DNA of 47,055 nucleotides from Gonium pectorale (Eukaryota; Chlorophyta; Chlorophyceae; Chlamydomonadales; Volvocaceae). The position numbers and the translations under genes are program-made. Below, piece after piece: positions 11,501-22,316 of this stretch (positions are counted from its first letter, which is position 1; each line of letters opens with the position of its first letter). The stretch spans positions 1,028,916 to 1,075,970 of the forward strand of contig LSYV01000020.1 in assembly GCA_001584585.1 (NCBI GenBank), read 5' to 3'. The notes under the pieces are model-generated. The model made no database searches. It was given only the letters and a program-made list of their open reading frames with translations, and was not told the DNA's origin.

Positions 11501-13428
11501 AACCGACGCAGCCTGCCCCACCTGCTTCTGGAAGAGCTTGAGCGCCATCACGGCGAGCCGCGCACTGTCCAGGCCGGCAAACGGGTTGACGATGCGGGAG
11601 AGCGGCTCGCCCACCGTCCCGCGCTCGAAGAGCAGGTCCGCCGACAACCGGACCAGCTTGGGATGGGGCGACCCGCAGCCGGCGGCAGAGGCGGGCGGTT
11701 CGCACAGGACCTCAAACCTGGCATCCTCATCGCCGCCGCCAGCGGCCGCCGCTGGCCTGCGTACGGGAGCCTCCCGCCCTGTCCCGTCACCTTCCTCCCT
11801 CTCCTCCTCCGCTTCCTCCTCTGCTTCCTCCTCCTCCTCCAACTCCAACGCGACCTCTAGCTCCAGCTCAGCGGACTTGCGCCGTGGCAGAAGCTTGACG
11901 CCCCACACTTGGTCTGCCGCCCTGAAGTGGGCCTGCGTCCGAGGCACAGAGGTCATGGTGCCGACTGCCGGTCTGCTGGGGTGCAGAGAGCTGAGGACGC
12001 ACGGCGGGACACATCCGTCGTCCGGTTCAGTGACTCGGCGCCAACACGGTGCCGGTGTACTCGGAGCTAGGGTCGCGGCTTGCCTAGTTGCCTTGGGAGG
12101 TCGGGATGAGGAACGTGAGCCTCGCACGCACAGAGGTGGTGCCACACCCACGTGCTCGCCGACCGAAGACCACCCTGCATGTGCCGCTGGCATAGTCGCA
12201 TGATCCCATGGACGCCCTCCTGCTGCATGGCTGCTGTGAATTCACTGAGGCAGTGCTGGGCCTGCCCTTCCGCCCCCAGGCACGGATAGACTTGCCCGGA
12301 TGATGCGGTGCAGCTTGTGCTTCAGCCGTCGCGGCACCGGGAAGGCGGTCCGCACCACCAGGTCCACGTCGCTGCCCTCCAGCGCCGTGCCCTTGAAGAT
12401 GGAGCCTGCACGCGTGCACCAGCCAGGCCCGCGCGCCGCCCGGCAGGTCAGCAGACAGCGGGTGAGCCTCGGCTGGCGTGCCTCTAGGGACCTTGTACGG
12501 CCCTCGATGCAGGATACGACAAGAGCAAGGAGGAACGAATGGGTGCGTGGGCCCTCGGGTTGTGAATGCCATGGCCCCACCCCAGCCCATGCCCGCGGTG
12601 CCAAACTTGCACATGAGATATGCACGTACGGCAATCCTAGACCCCGATGGCGGCTCGCGAGGCAGGTGCTCACCGTCCACAAGGACCTGCGCCGCCCAGT
12701 CTCCGCCGATGCTCGTCCGCCACTGCGAGGCCGGATACACGATATAGCGTTTGGTTGGTTGACAGGCGGCAGGCGAGCCGGGAATGTATGCGTGCGCCGG
12801 ACACACCTGTGCCAGCGCCTTGTTGATGACGCGTTCCACATTCTCCGCGAGCCTGTGAGCACATCAGCAGGTGGGCGGAAAGGGCCGCGTGCTTCAGGTG
12901 CATGATCCGTGGCATGCCGAAGGAACGTGGCGTGAGTTCGGAGGACACGCCTGATCCTGCTATGAACCATTGTGACGATAGAACGCCGGCGCCGAGCCCA
13001 CGTATCTGCACTCCTCCTCCGCAGGCAACAAGCACGAGCACGGCGCAGCTCCTGTGTGGCTGTGCCCCCGCCCCGGCTAAAGCTTGCGGCACTGCATGTA
13101 CGCCGCCGTGCCTGGCGTTCCCTAGATCCCCGTGCAGCCGCAGAGGACTCAGAGAGAGACACACGCCCTTGCACGCCAAGCCGCACCAGCTGTAACGCTC
13201 TTGCTTCCAGGCTGGCATCGCGTGCCGCCCCACGTAGGTCCTTAGGGGGCCGTCCAGCATCGCGCACCATGCGCGCGGCAGGCAGCTCTTCCACGTGTGC
13301 GAGCACCGGGCAGGGATCCGCCGGCCGCAGTAGCAGGGGCACGTGCAGCCGCTGCCAGCACCACGCGCGTCAGCCGCTGCCAAGGCATCATCCATGCTGC
13401 CAGGGTGCCTAAGGAAGCACTGATGCAT
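5523..13428 (-). CDS. OAS-like nucleotidyltransferase with long disordered tail, copy A
   Basis: Nine exons join in phase: 13428-13187, 12852-12807, 12722-12674, 12405-12296, 11932-11522, 11270-11121, 10635-10496, 10273-10180, 9911-5523. They give 1876 aa (1865 if the start is the ATG at 13395). Residues 28-34 form a C-x-C-x-C-x-C cluster. Residues 113-128 read GSIFKGTALEGSDVDL, the nucleotidyltransferase GS...DxD motif in OAS form (human OAS1 has KGTTLRGRSDADLVV). Asp248 in LSADLLF fits the third metal ligand. A Glu-rich insert lies between. Exons 6-8 resemble the OAS helical C-terminal core. Residues 415-1876 are low complexity: Pro/Ala-rich, four RP[LM]PGxP motifs, polyQ near 1429-1458, and a block near 1667-1695 shared with copy B. 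Such enzymes make 2'-5' oligoadenylates or cyclic nucleotides from ATP/GTP, often when activated by nucleic acid. Product and trigger are not visible here. Intron 4 has a GC donor. Confidence 0.8.
6779..6871 (-). repeat. Interrupted CAG/CAA tract encoding polyglutamine
   Basis: A 9-bp period (ctgctgttg on the + strand) encodes about 30 Gln in the tail of nucleotidyltransferase copy A. It is absent from copy B and is likely length-variable. Confidence 0.95.
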
Positions 13429-14061
13429 AACCCCTCGCAGGGCTTTGCAGGGCTGCTTTGGAAGGACGATGACCTCCCCGGTGGCCCAGAGACCGGTGAT
13501 GTTGCCTGTGGAGTGGTATGCTTATCCAAGGCGACAAGCCAGATATCCATGGTCCAACGGCTGGGCAGGTCCCGGTGGGCGGCCTGAGAAGGGCGCCGGG
13601 ACCCCTGGGTCGACCCGGGCCCCCGACTGCATGAGCCCACGTTTGAAGACACACGTCGATGTCGAGGTGCCTCTTATGCTGGACGGGCGAGGCAATGCTC
13701 CTATTTGCTACAACTGGCTCCACAAGTCTTGGATGAAAGGAAGGCGGGGCAGCAAGCTATTCTCGCTGTAGATGGAATGCAGCCTTCTGTTGTTCGGCTT
13801 GATGCCTTGATCTACCGTAACGTAGCAGTTGGATTTTGCTGTCGCTGGCGCAGCACTTTCCGGTCTCAGGAGGCATGAAGTCATGTTCTGCGCATTGGTT
13901 TGAGACAAAGATTCCTGCGCTCACTCCCTTCGGCGACCGTCCATGTTCTAGCAGCTCCCTCGAGGCCTGATGAAGCCTCTGTACTCGGGTTTGTCTACTA
14001 GACTGATCTGCATCGCTGGCTATTAAGGCGGGCCCAGGTGTCCTCAACAGCCCTGGGCAGC
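13429..14061. promoter_or_regulatory. Divergent intergenic region of module A
   Basis: 633 bp separate the start codons of the leftward nucleotidyltransferase and the rightward F-box/ankyrin gene, so both promoters or a shared one should lie here. I saw no clear core element. I saw no obvious similarity to the matching interval of module B. Confidence 0.45.
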
Positions 14062-15988
14062 ATGGCAACAGGACAGGCGGACTCGGAAGCGGAGGGTGAA
14101 GAGGCCCCAAGCGTCCACGGCACGGGCGATGCGTCGCGCGTGTGGCTTCCGGAGCTGGTGCAGCGCGTGGCGGCGTTCCTGCCAGCCAACGTGGTAGCAT
14201 GCACGCTACGGCTGGTCGACAAGGCCACCGCCGCGCTGTTCAAGGGCCCCGAGCACACCGTTGTGCTCCTCTCGCAGCCGGTCCCGGAGGCGGCTTTTGC
14301 GCAGCGCTGGGGCCGCCCGGAGAAGCTGCGGGCGCTGACTCTGTCGCAGCGGCAGAAGCTGCTGCGGCTCACGGCGCGCAGCGGTAGCCTCCACAACCTG
14401 CAGACCCTGGTGGCCATGCCAGACTACTTCCCACCCCTCTGCAAGGACGTCTTCTCCGCTGCGGCGTCGGCGGGCCATCTCCACGCGTGCGAGTGGCTGC
14501 TGGAGCGCTCGTGCCCCTGGGGCGGGGAGGTGCTCAGTGCGGCGGCCAGGGCCGGCCACCAGCATGTGTGCTCGTGGCTGCTAGCCAAGGGCTGTCCCTG
14601 GTCCGACACCGCTCCGGCGCAGGCAGCGCACGGCGGCCACCTGGCTCTGGCGGAGTGGCTGGCGCAGCAGCGGCCCGGGGAGGTGGACGCACATGCGCTG
14701 CTGGTCGGGGCGGCGGAGGGCTGTGAGCTGCCCACGCTGCAGCGCCTGCACTCTCAGTGGCTGGAGGCTCGGGGCCAGCGCCTGCACAGCTGGCACGAGG
14801 GTCCGGTCCTGGACGCGGCGGCCGGCAGTCCCACCGCCGACTGGCGGGCCAAGGTGGAGTGGCTGCAGGGCCGCGGCTACGACTGGGAGGCCTACAGCCT
14901 GCGCTGCCTGCTGCCGCGGGCGGACTGGCGGGAGCGGGCTGCGTGGCTGCTGGAGCGCGGCTTCCCGCTGGGCGGCCTGCAGGGCCTGGCGCGCATTGCA
15001 GCCGGCGCCGGCGACACGGATGCGCTGGGTTACCTCTTCTCCCTTGGCGTTCAGCTGTCGGAGGAGCATGCGCAGGAGGCGCTGTGCGCGGCGGTCAGGC
15101 ACGGCCACCTGCCAGCCGCGCGGGCGGTGTGCCCTCCCGCGCACCGCGTCAACGGGCAGCTGCTGGCAGCCGTGGCGGCGCGGAACGGGCAGCTGCGGGT
15201 GCTAGAGTGGCTGCTGGAGCTGCTGGGGCCGGTGCTGGTGCTGACGAGGGACACGTTCCGGTGGGCGGCCGGGTCCGGCAGCGTGGACCTGCTGGCCTGG
15301 CTGCGGGATCGCGACTGCCCCTGGAGCGCCCGCGCTTTCGAGCAGGCCGTACAGGCGGGCAGCGAGGACCAGATGCAGTGGCTGCTGGAGCGCGGCTGCC
15401 CGACAGGGGTGAGCTTACCGTGTGAAGGTGCTGCAAGAGCTCACAAACTAAAGCGGAAACAAAGAAAATGCCTTTGTTCTTTGCCAGGGATGCACTCGAG
15501 TCACGAAGCGCACATCCACTGGCCGCTGCCGAAATGCATCATGATGCATAGTGCATGACCTGGCCTCTGTTAGTCCATTCAACGTGGACCGGACTGCATA
15601 CTCGGTGTTAAAGGAAACCGCCTTCCACGACTATCTGTTCACTGAAGGGACCGCCCGTGCTGACCTCCGCGCCCGCCCTCAGGCAGACGGCGAGCCCTAC
15701 CTCGCGGCCTCCAGTAACGACGATGTCGCCGCGCTGTGCTGCCTGCAGCGCCTGGGCTGTGCCTGCCCCCGCGATACCTTCATGCGCGCCGTCCGGCGCA
15801 TGGCCGCCAGCAGCGGCCCACCGCCCAGCCGGCGCGCTCTGCGCTGGCTGCTGCAGCAGGGGTGCGACGCAGAGTGGCCCCAGGCCGAGGTAGCGGCGCA
15901 GCTGTCTGTGTCCCAGCGGGAGCTGCACGGCATCATCAAGGAGCTACGGGATTGGCATGTGGGTGGGGCAGACCCACCAGTTGGCTGA
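14062..15988 (+). CDS. F-box-like and ankyrin-repeat protein, copy A
   Basis: Two exons, 14062-15408 and 15683-15988, joined at phase 0 with donor GTGAGC and acceptor CCTCAG, give 550 aa. Residues about 27-60 (LPELVQRVAAFLPANVV, then LRLVDKATAALF) match the F-box pattern. From about residue 110 onward there are degenerate ankyrin repeats with the algal/protist signature 'AA..GHL...WLL..GCPW' (e.g. HACEWLLERSCPW, HVCSWLLAKGCPW). The last exon adds one more repeat (LQRLGCACPRDTFMRAV). F-box proteins usually recruit targets to SCF ubiquitin ligases, and the ankyrin part would bind a partner. Neither is shown here. It lies head to head with nucleotidyltransferase copy A and is duplicated with it. 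The ATG at 14062 is preferred over an upstream in-frame GTG. Confidence 0.8.
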
Positions 15989-16288
15989 CGTGACCTGTTC
16001 GGCACTGTATGCGCAAACCATCAGGTGGCGAGTGGTTGTGGCTTACGCGTGTAGGCGCTGGTACAGGGCTTTCGGAATGTGCAAGGCACATGCTGCTTTT
16101 AACGGAGTATCCGGAAGAAGAACAGGCCGGACCGCTGGGCCTGTATAGTCTGCTGAGCGGGCTGCGGAATTTCGGGGTTGCTGTTTGCCATGTTGAGGGT
16201 TGGGCTGATGTTGTTCCCGTTCCTTGGTTTAGGTGCTTTAGGTGCTCAGCGATTGGCAAAGCGTGTCGTTGCATTGTACTCCCTGTAG

Positions 16289-16420
16289 CCATGTACTTAA
16301 TCCCTGTCGCCACATACCGGTAATGAAAACCAGTGAAAGAATGCAAAGAATGAGGGGGCCATGTATCGAATCCCTGTAGCCACATACCGGTAATGAGAAA
16401 ACACGGGCAAAGAATGAGAG
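16289..16420. repeat. Two tandem copies of a 70-bp unit
   Basis: Units begin at 16289 and 16359 with 'ccatgta' and share 'cacataccggtaatga' and 'aaagaatgag'. The second copy is slightly shorter. Confidence 0.85.
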
Positions 16421-16750
16421 CATCATACGTACTCTGTTAGGTCAACTGCGCTTTCCCCTATTCCTGTTACGCGACTTGGCCGCCAAGTTGTGCAGCATGT
16501 TGACGGGAGCCCAGCGTGGCTCAGGCAGGTTTCGGTTTTCGATATGCTTAGAGCGCGTTGCAGGCGGCGGCATAAGGACATGACCATGACTGCGGCCCTA
16601 GTCATTAGAGGCATGGGCGTAGCGCGTAAGGCAGGGCATTGCGTCAGCGCTCTCTTGCGCCCACATCGCTCTCGTCTTGGCCGTAGTCTCACCTTTCACT
16701 GTGCAATGTGAGTGCGCTGTGCATTGGTCTGAGGACATGCGTACTTTCGC

Positions 16751-16770
16751 NNNNNNNNNNNNNNNNNNNN
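16751..16770. other. Assembly gap (20 N)
   Basis: Run of 20 N. The true size is probably unknown, because the other gap in the window is also exactly 20. Confidence 0.99.
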
Positions 16771-17353
16771 CTGGTATGCAAAGTGAGCAGGCCGACGTAC
16801 AAATATTGCATGATACGTACGATCGTACAGAACAGTATGACATGCAGGGCAATTGTCGACGCCAAACGGCTACGTGCGTACATTGTTCGAACGCACGGTG
16901 TGCATACCGTTCTATGCAGATGGCTCTACACGACTCGTTGTATTGCCGCCAAGGTATATCAATCACTGCCACTTGCTAGGCCTTGGAACAGATACACCAG
17001 TAAACTGCGATTCAATGCAGTGGGCTTGTTTTCGTACCAAGGTGCGTAACCCGTGTGCACCGGTCTAACCCTAGCGCTCCCATGTGCACAGGCAGAGCAC
17101 ATGATGATCCCCTGAAGTACGGATTGGCAGATTCTGGCCCAAGGCGCTGGTGGCCCCCTGCCCCATTAAGGCGCTGCTCCTCCGGGTGCTACTCATGCCT
17201 CCCCGAGACCTCCGGCCTGCTCCCACAGAAGTGCACATCGCTGCGGCGCAGGGGGCCGCTCCCTTCGCCCGCGTGGCTGCTGGGCGCACGCCCTCAAACC
17301 CGGACTGGCATCTGTCGCGCCTCTGTTGCGCCTGCATCCCCGCTACCCCCGCG

Positions 17354-20300
17354 TCACCCTGCGCCGCTCGCTCGCACAGCCCCTGATATCGCCGTGCCAA
17401 CACTGCTGCTGGCGTAGCTCGCCACCTCGTCGTCGCTGCCCAACCCGTCCTCGTCGTCATCATCAGTGCCCTCAGGCACGTCCTGTCCCCAGCCTAGTCC
17501 TGCGTCTAGCCGCGCCCGGATCCTTGCCCGGTACAACTCGGCGATCAAGTCGAAGTGCCTGGCCATCGCCTGGTGCCAGTGCTGGGGCGGCTGATCAACG
17601 TGGAACACGTCATGCGCCGGAATGTGGACATGGCGGCGCATGGCCGCCGCTTCGACTCGCCCTGCTTCCCTTCCCGCCGCTGTCGCCTCAGCTGCCTCCT
17701 CATTGCCTGCCGCCGCTGTTGCCTCTGTCTCTGCCTCCGTCTCTGCCTCGGCCTCTGCCGCGGCCTCAGCGGATGCACCGCCGCCGCCGCCGCCGCCAGG
17801 AAGGCAGCTGTGGCTGCCTGTGATGGCACTGCTTGCCGCGCGCTGGCTTGTGCTTTCCTGGTCCGCGGCCATGCCGTGGGGTCCTGGGTGGAGGCCATCA
17901 GCGCCAGCCCGCTCCGACGTGGCGCCTGGATGCGGCTGCTGCTGCAGCGGCACATCCCCCTGCCCGGCGATCAAAGGGGAAAGACCCGTCCTCGGGTCCC
18001 GCGCGGTCAAGCCGCCTGCACTCTTCCAACCAAACGGCTCGGACGCCGGCGCCCCCGGCAAGGGCCGCCCTCTCGCCGGCAGTTGCTCAGGTGGCCCATC
18101 AGGCCGTGAGACCGATTCAGCGATACGAAGGGGCGACGCTTCAGCCACCGGCACCTCTTGTTGCGTATCCACCCCGTTGCTTTGTGCCTCCATAGACAGA
18201 CCCGCCACCGATGTACCGGGTAGCAGTCGCGGCCCCAAGAACGGACTGGCCACGTGGCGTGCAGCCGAGACCAGAGCCCCGGGCAGGGGGCGCAGAGCTG
18301 ACCTGGGGGTCACGGGCGGGGACTGGTGACTGCCCCCTGAGAGCCCCGGGCATGAAAGAGCAGGACCAGGGGGCGTAGACGCTGCTGCAGCCGCAGAAGC
18401 CGCCAGGGCACCCGAGGCTGCACTCACACTCGCCCTCGAGTGCAAACAGCCCGGTAGCGCCCTGCCTTGGACGGCGCTATGGGGCGCAGTCGCAAAGAGG
18501 AGGCTGCGCGAGGCTGGAATGGGCAGGGCGGGGCTAGACGAGGCAGGGCTGGGTGAATCACAAAGTGGCACAGCCGGGCGTTGCGGCGTGATGGGCGGCT
18601 CCTCAGGGGGGTCATGCGGCTCGTAAGTTGACGTTAGGTTGGCGGGCGGCTCGTATTGCAGCACGGCGGGGCTAGGCTCCAGGTGTGGTTGCGCGGCCGG
18701 GCCGGGTTGTGCCTCTGGGCTGAAGCACTCCGGTCCTCCGTCGGCATTGCCTTTGCCAAGGCCACTGCCGCCTCTCCCGCTATTGGCATCGCCGCCTCCG
18801 CCGCTGTTGCCATCGCCGCTGCTGCCGCTGTTGGCATTGCCGCTGCCGCCGCTGTTGCCATCGCCATCGCCGCCGCTGCCACTGCTCGTGGCTGCAGCGT
18901 CATTGCGGTCGGGCCCATGCACCCCGCCGCCAGCTGCGGCTCGCCGCAACACGAGAGCCGCCAAGGCATCATCCTCGTCCGCGCCGCCGCCGCTCTGCCG
19001 CGGGCCCATGGCCCCTATGAGGCGCTGCACGTAGGCGGCGACCTGCTCCGCCAGCTCCTCGCGCCTGACGTCCTCTCCGGCGTCGGCGCCAGCGGCTTCC
19101 GCGTCAGGCTGGCTGCCTGGCACAGGGCCTCCAGGCTCCTCGGGTTGCGCCTTGCTGGCGGCCACCGGCTGCGGTGAGCAGGCGGGGAGCATCCAACATA
19201 CACGCAATGGCGACGGCGTCAGAACACCGAGCCCATGATATGCAATGAGCTGCTGCAAAGCACTTTGTCATCACGAAAACGTAGCACGGCTTCGTGTGCA
19301 CCACATCTCTGCTTCCTACTGCGTCCCAGGGCCCCAGGACCTACGGGCTCGATGATGGACCGAAGCCGCTCCACTGCCGGCTCCAGACCGCCGACCTGCC
19401 CAACCTCCAGCTCTGCCGCCAGGACCTTCAGGTCCCTGCGAGAAGTGCGCATAACGCCGCTTCATCACCACAGGCGGAGATGCGACGGCGTCGCGCCTGC
19501 CCGTGGCGGCGTAGGGTGCCGCATCAGCACGAGCATCAGCACACCTACAGCAGCCGCACCACGTACGCTAATGCTACAGCCTGCCCACGCCGTCCCAAGG
19601 CGAAAAGCCGCCCACCCCGCACCGCCCACCCGCACCCAGACCGGCACCCAGACCGGCACCCAGACCGGCACCCACCTGATGAGGCGGCCCGCACGCGCCT
19701 TCCAGATCAGGAAGATGCCCTCGTCGTACATCGGGCCGGAGCGCACGGAGGAGTGCCGCCACACGCGCTCGTCCAGGCTGCGCGCGTGGGGCTCCGTCCG
19801 GAACAAGCCCAGCGTCTGAGGCAGCGGTCGTGAGAGGCACGCCGGTGCATGATGGCTTAGATGGCCCACAAGTGGCCGACAAGTGGACGGCCAGACGGTC
19901 GGCGAGGTCCACCCCCACCTCAGGCAGGGTGCAGACTACCTAGGCATTGGGGCTTGGTGGCAAAGCAGCAAATACGGCGCACGCCACCGCTACAGCTCGC
20001 GGTGTGGGCAGCCTGACTGCCGTTTGCATGCTTAGGCCCCTGTGCCATGGTGTGGGGGGTTGCACGTGGGAACGCTGTGGCTCCCTACCGCTCCTAAACT
20101 CTCCATCGCCCTGTACGTGTGCGGAGTGGCCCGGCCAGCAACGCCCCTCATAGATGCACCTCTGGACATATGCAGCCGGTCATCTCCCTCGCGCACCAGG
20201 ATCAAGGCCTGCGCCACGGACTCGGTGGGCGCCACGTCGCCAGCCGTCAATCGCGACGGCGGCCGGTAGTCGGTGACCACGTGGCGCACCATGGCCTCCA

Positions 20301-22316
20301 CGCAGTAGCCCTTGAGCCGCGCCAGGCTGCGAGCCTGCCCATCAATGCGAACCAAGGGTCACCGCTGCAGGGTACATGATCTCGTTGCGTGGAAGTGCTT
20401 AGAGGTTGGGTCCCGGCAGGATCTGACAGCTTCCACAGCTAAGGCACCGCACCGCAAGGCAAGGCGCCAACAAGGCCGTGAGCTCTCTCCGGATTCCGGA
20501 CCCCGGTGGCCGCAACCGCACGAGCCCAGTGCTGCGGTATGCGCGGCACGGTACGCGGCTGCGTGATCCCCAATTCCGGCAGACGCAGCCGACGCCCTAC
20601 ACGGTCCACGCCTCTACCCGCGCAGCACAGGACCCCGCGGCGGCGCCCCACCTTGACCTGGAAGAGCTTGATCGCCATGACCGCCAGGCGCGCTGCCTCC
20701 TGCCCCTCGAATGGGTTCACGATCGGCGACAGCGGCTGCCCCACGGTGGCGTTCTCAAACAGCAGGTCCGCCGACAGGTGGTACCGCCTCGGCGCGGGGC
20801 CGCCGCCGTCGTGCGCCTCAACCTGGAGCGCGCACTCGAGCCGCATCTCCAGGTCGCTGTCGGGCTCGGCGGGGGGCCGTGAGCAGCCGCCCAGCTCCTG
20901 CTCCTCGCCACCGTCGTCAAGCAGCTCGCCCTCCAGCTCCTCCTCCACCTCGCACTCAATGGCTGCGGACTTGCGCTTGGGCACGAGCGTCGCCACCCAG
21001 CCCTCGAGGGAGTTCAGGTGCAGCTGCGGTTGTGGACGACGGCGCCCCACAGGAAGGGTGGGGTTGATGTTTCAGGGGCACCCGGAAACGCAGAAGCTTT
21101 GGCCCAAGCGGAGGAGATGGCGAGAGCAGTGGGCGGTAGCAGGGCTTGGCTCTGTGTATGGCACAGAAGCAAAAGATGCAAGCACGCGTGGCCATTCTGC
21201 TTCCTCCCGATGCAGCCGCGAGGGCGGCCGCGAGGGTTTTAGGGTTTTATGAGCTCAGCCGGCCTGGCCGCGGGAAGGCCGCCCCCTCCCTCGCGTGAGG
21301 CAGCGCCCACCTGGATGAACCGGTGCAGCATGCGCTTCAGCCTCCGAGGCACCGGAAAGGCGGTTCGCACCACCAGGTCCGCATCGCTGCTGCCCTCCAG
21401 CGCCGTGCCCTTGTACAGGGAGCCTGACCAAATGAATGAGCGGGACGAGTTGCATGGCGCTGTGACAGTCTTGCCGTACAACAGAAAGTGTGCCTGAGAG
21501 GGCAAACCGCTGAGTATGCCCGGACACACGAAGGTCTATGGAGGTCTAGGGGCATGCAGTAAGCCGGCTCCAGGGCCGCCTTCAAAGCCCGAAACCACCT
21601 GAGCGATACTCTTTCATATTGTTATCGCCTGTATGAACACTCACAGCAGGCGGACGATCTTACCGTCAAGCACGACCTCGGGTCTGGCGGCCGACTGAAA
21701 CTGTGCACAAATGCGGGTGTGAGAAAGCGCTTAGCGAGTATGACCTTTCATAGATGTAAATATGTATCAATCAGTTTATCCTCCTTGGTTATTAAGATCT
21801 CGCAGATGTGGTTTGGCCCAAAAGTAAGGGCTGTACAGTCCGCCATATGCACTCACAGCGCGGAAGGGCTCGTCCAGAGCCGCTTGGATCTCACGCTGGA
21901 GGCTGCAAAAGGGTGGGTGGTGGGCAGGCGCCGTCATCAGGGCCGATCCCTTACATACATACGACAGGCGATGTGGACTTGTACGGGATTGTACGGATGC
22001 ATGCGCATGCCTAACCGTGCAGAAGCACAGCCGGCACATGGAGCAGGTGGCCTTGCAAAAGGCGCACCTACCTGGCGTACTTGTCCCTCATCAAGGGAGG
22101 CATCTCACGCTCTTTGATGTAGGCCGTAAGGGGCGCGTCTAGAGCTTGCGCCCACGAGGGACGCAGCGGCTCCCATCGGTGCGCCGACGACGGATCCGCC
22201 CCTGCGGCTGCACGCCCTCCGCAGAAGCAGGGACAGGTGCAGCTGCCCTCACCTCCGCCACCGCTCGTAGCCTGCACGCATACGCCAGGGGCAGGAGAGG
22301 AAGTGGTACCGTGCAA
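17354..22316 (-). CDS. OAS-like nucleotidyltransferase with disordered tail, copy B
   Basis: Nine exons join in phase: 22316-22072, 21902-21857, 21700-21664, 21423-21311, 21023-20652, 20334-20197, 19815-19676, 19435-19345, 19168-17354, giving 998 aa. Exon borders match copy A one for one; exon 2 (46 nt) and exon 7 (140 nt) have identical lengths. Cys26/28/30/32 repeat the N-terminal CxCxCxC cluster. Residues 110-128 read GSLYKGTALEGSSDADLVV, even closer to animal OAS than copy A, with 11 residues between GS and DAD. Asp233 (LSADLLF) is the candidate third metal ligand. The C-terminal core includes GYCVEAMVRHVVTDY and TESVAQALILV, where OAS has the YALELLTVYAWE and GFRTVLELV helices. The tail (395-998) is Gly/Ser/Pro-rich with three RPLPG-like motifs, no polyQ, and the conserved block near 915-950. 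Membership is supported by motif order; enzymatic product is unknown. Confidence 0.82.
19629..19676. repeat. 12-bp tandem repeat abutting a donor site
   Basis: Four units of 'ccggcacccaga' type. They lie inside intron 7 of nucleotidyltransferase copy B, directly next to its donor. Confidence 0.85.

Larger units (their letters stand above)
15989..17353. other. Spacer between the two modules
   Basis: Holds the 3' UTR of the ankyrin gene, a 70-bp tandem repeat, a 20-N gap and probably the 3' UTR of nucleotidyltransferase copy B. No further gene was seen. Confidence 0.5.

Noticed and set aside
12296..12405. Reading the GS...DxD motif as a CCA-adding or poly(A) polymerase
   Set aside because: KGTxLxGxSDADLVV wording, position of the third Asp and the C-terminal helices fit OAS better. 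Still to be settled by profile search.
14038..14061. Upstream GTG start for ankyrin copy A
   Set aside because: Nuclear genes start at ATG, and the ATG at 14062 gives a complete protein.
16289..16420. tRNA-like 'cgaatcc' in the 70-bp repeats
   Set aside because: No acceptor stem, anticodon arm or internal promoter boxes. It is only a tandem repeat.
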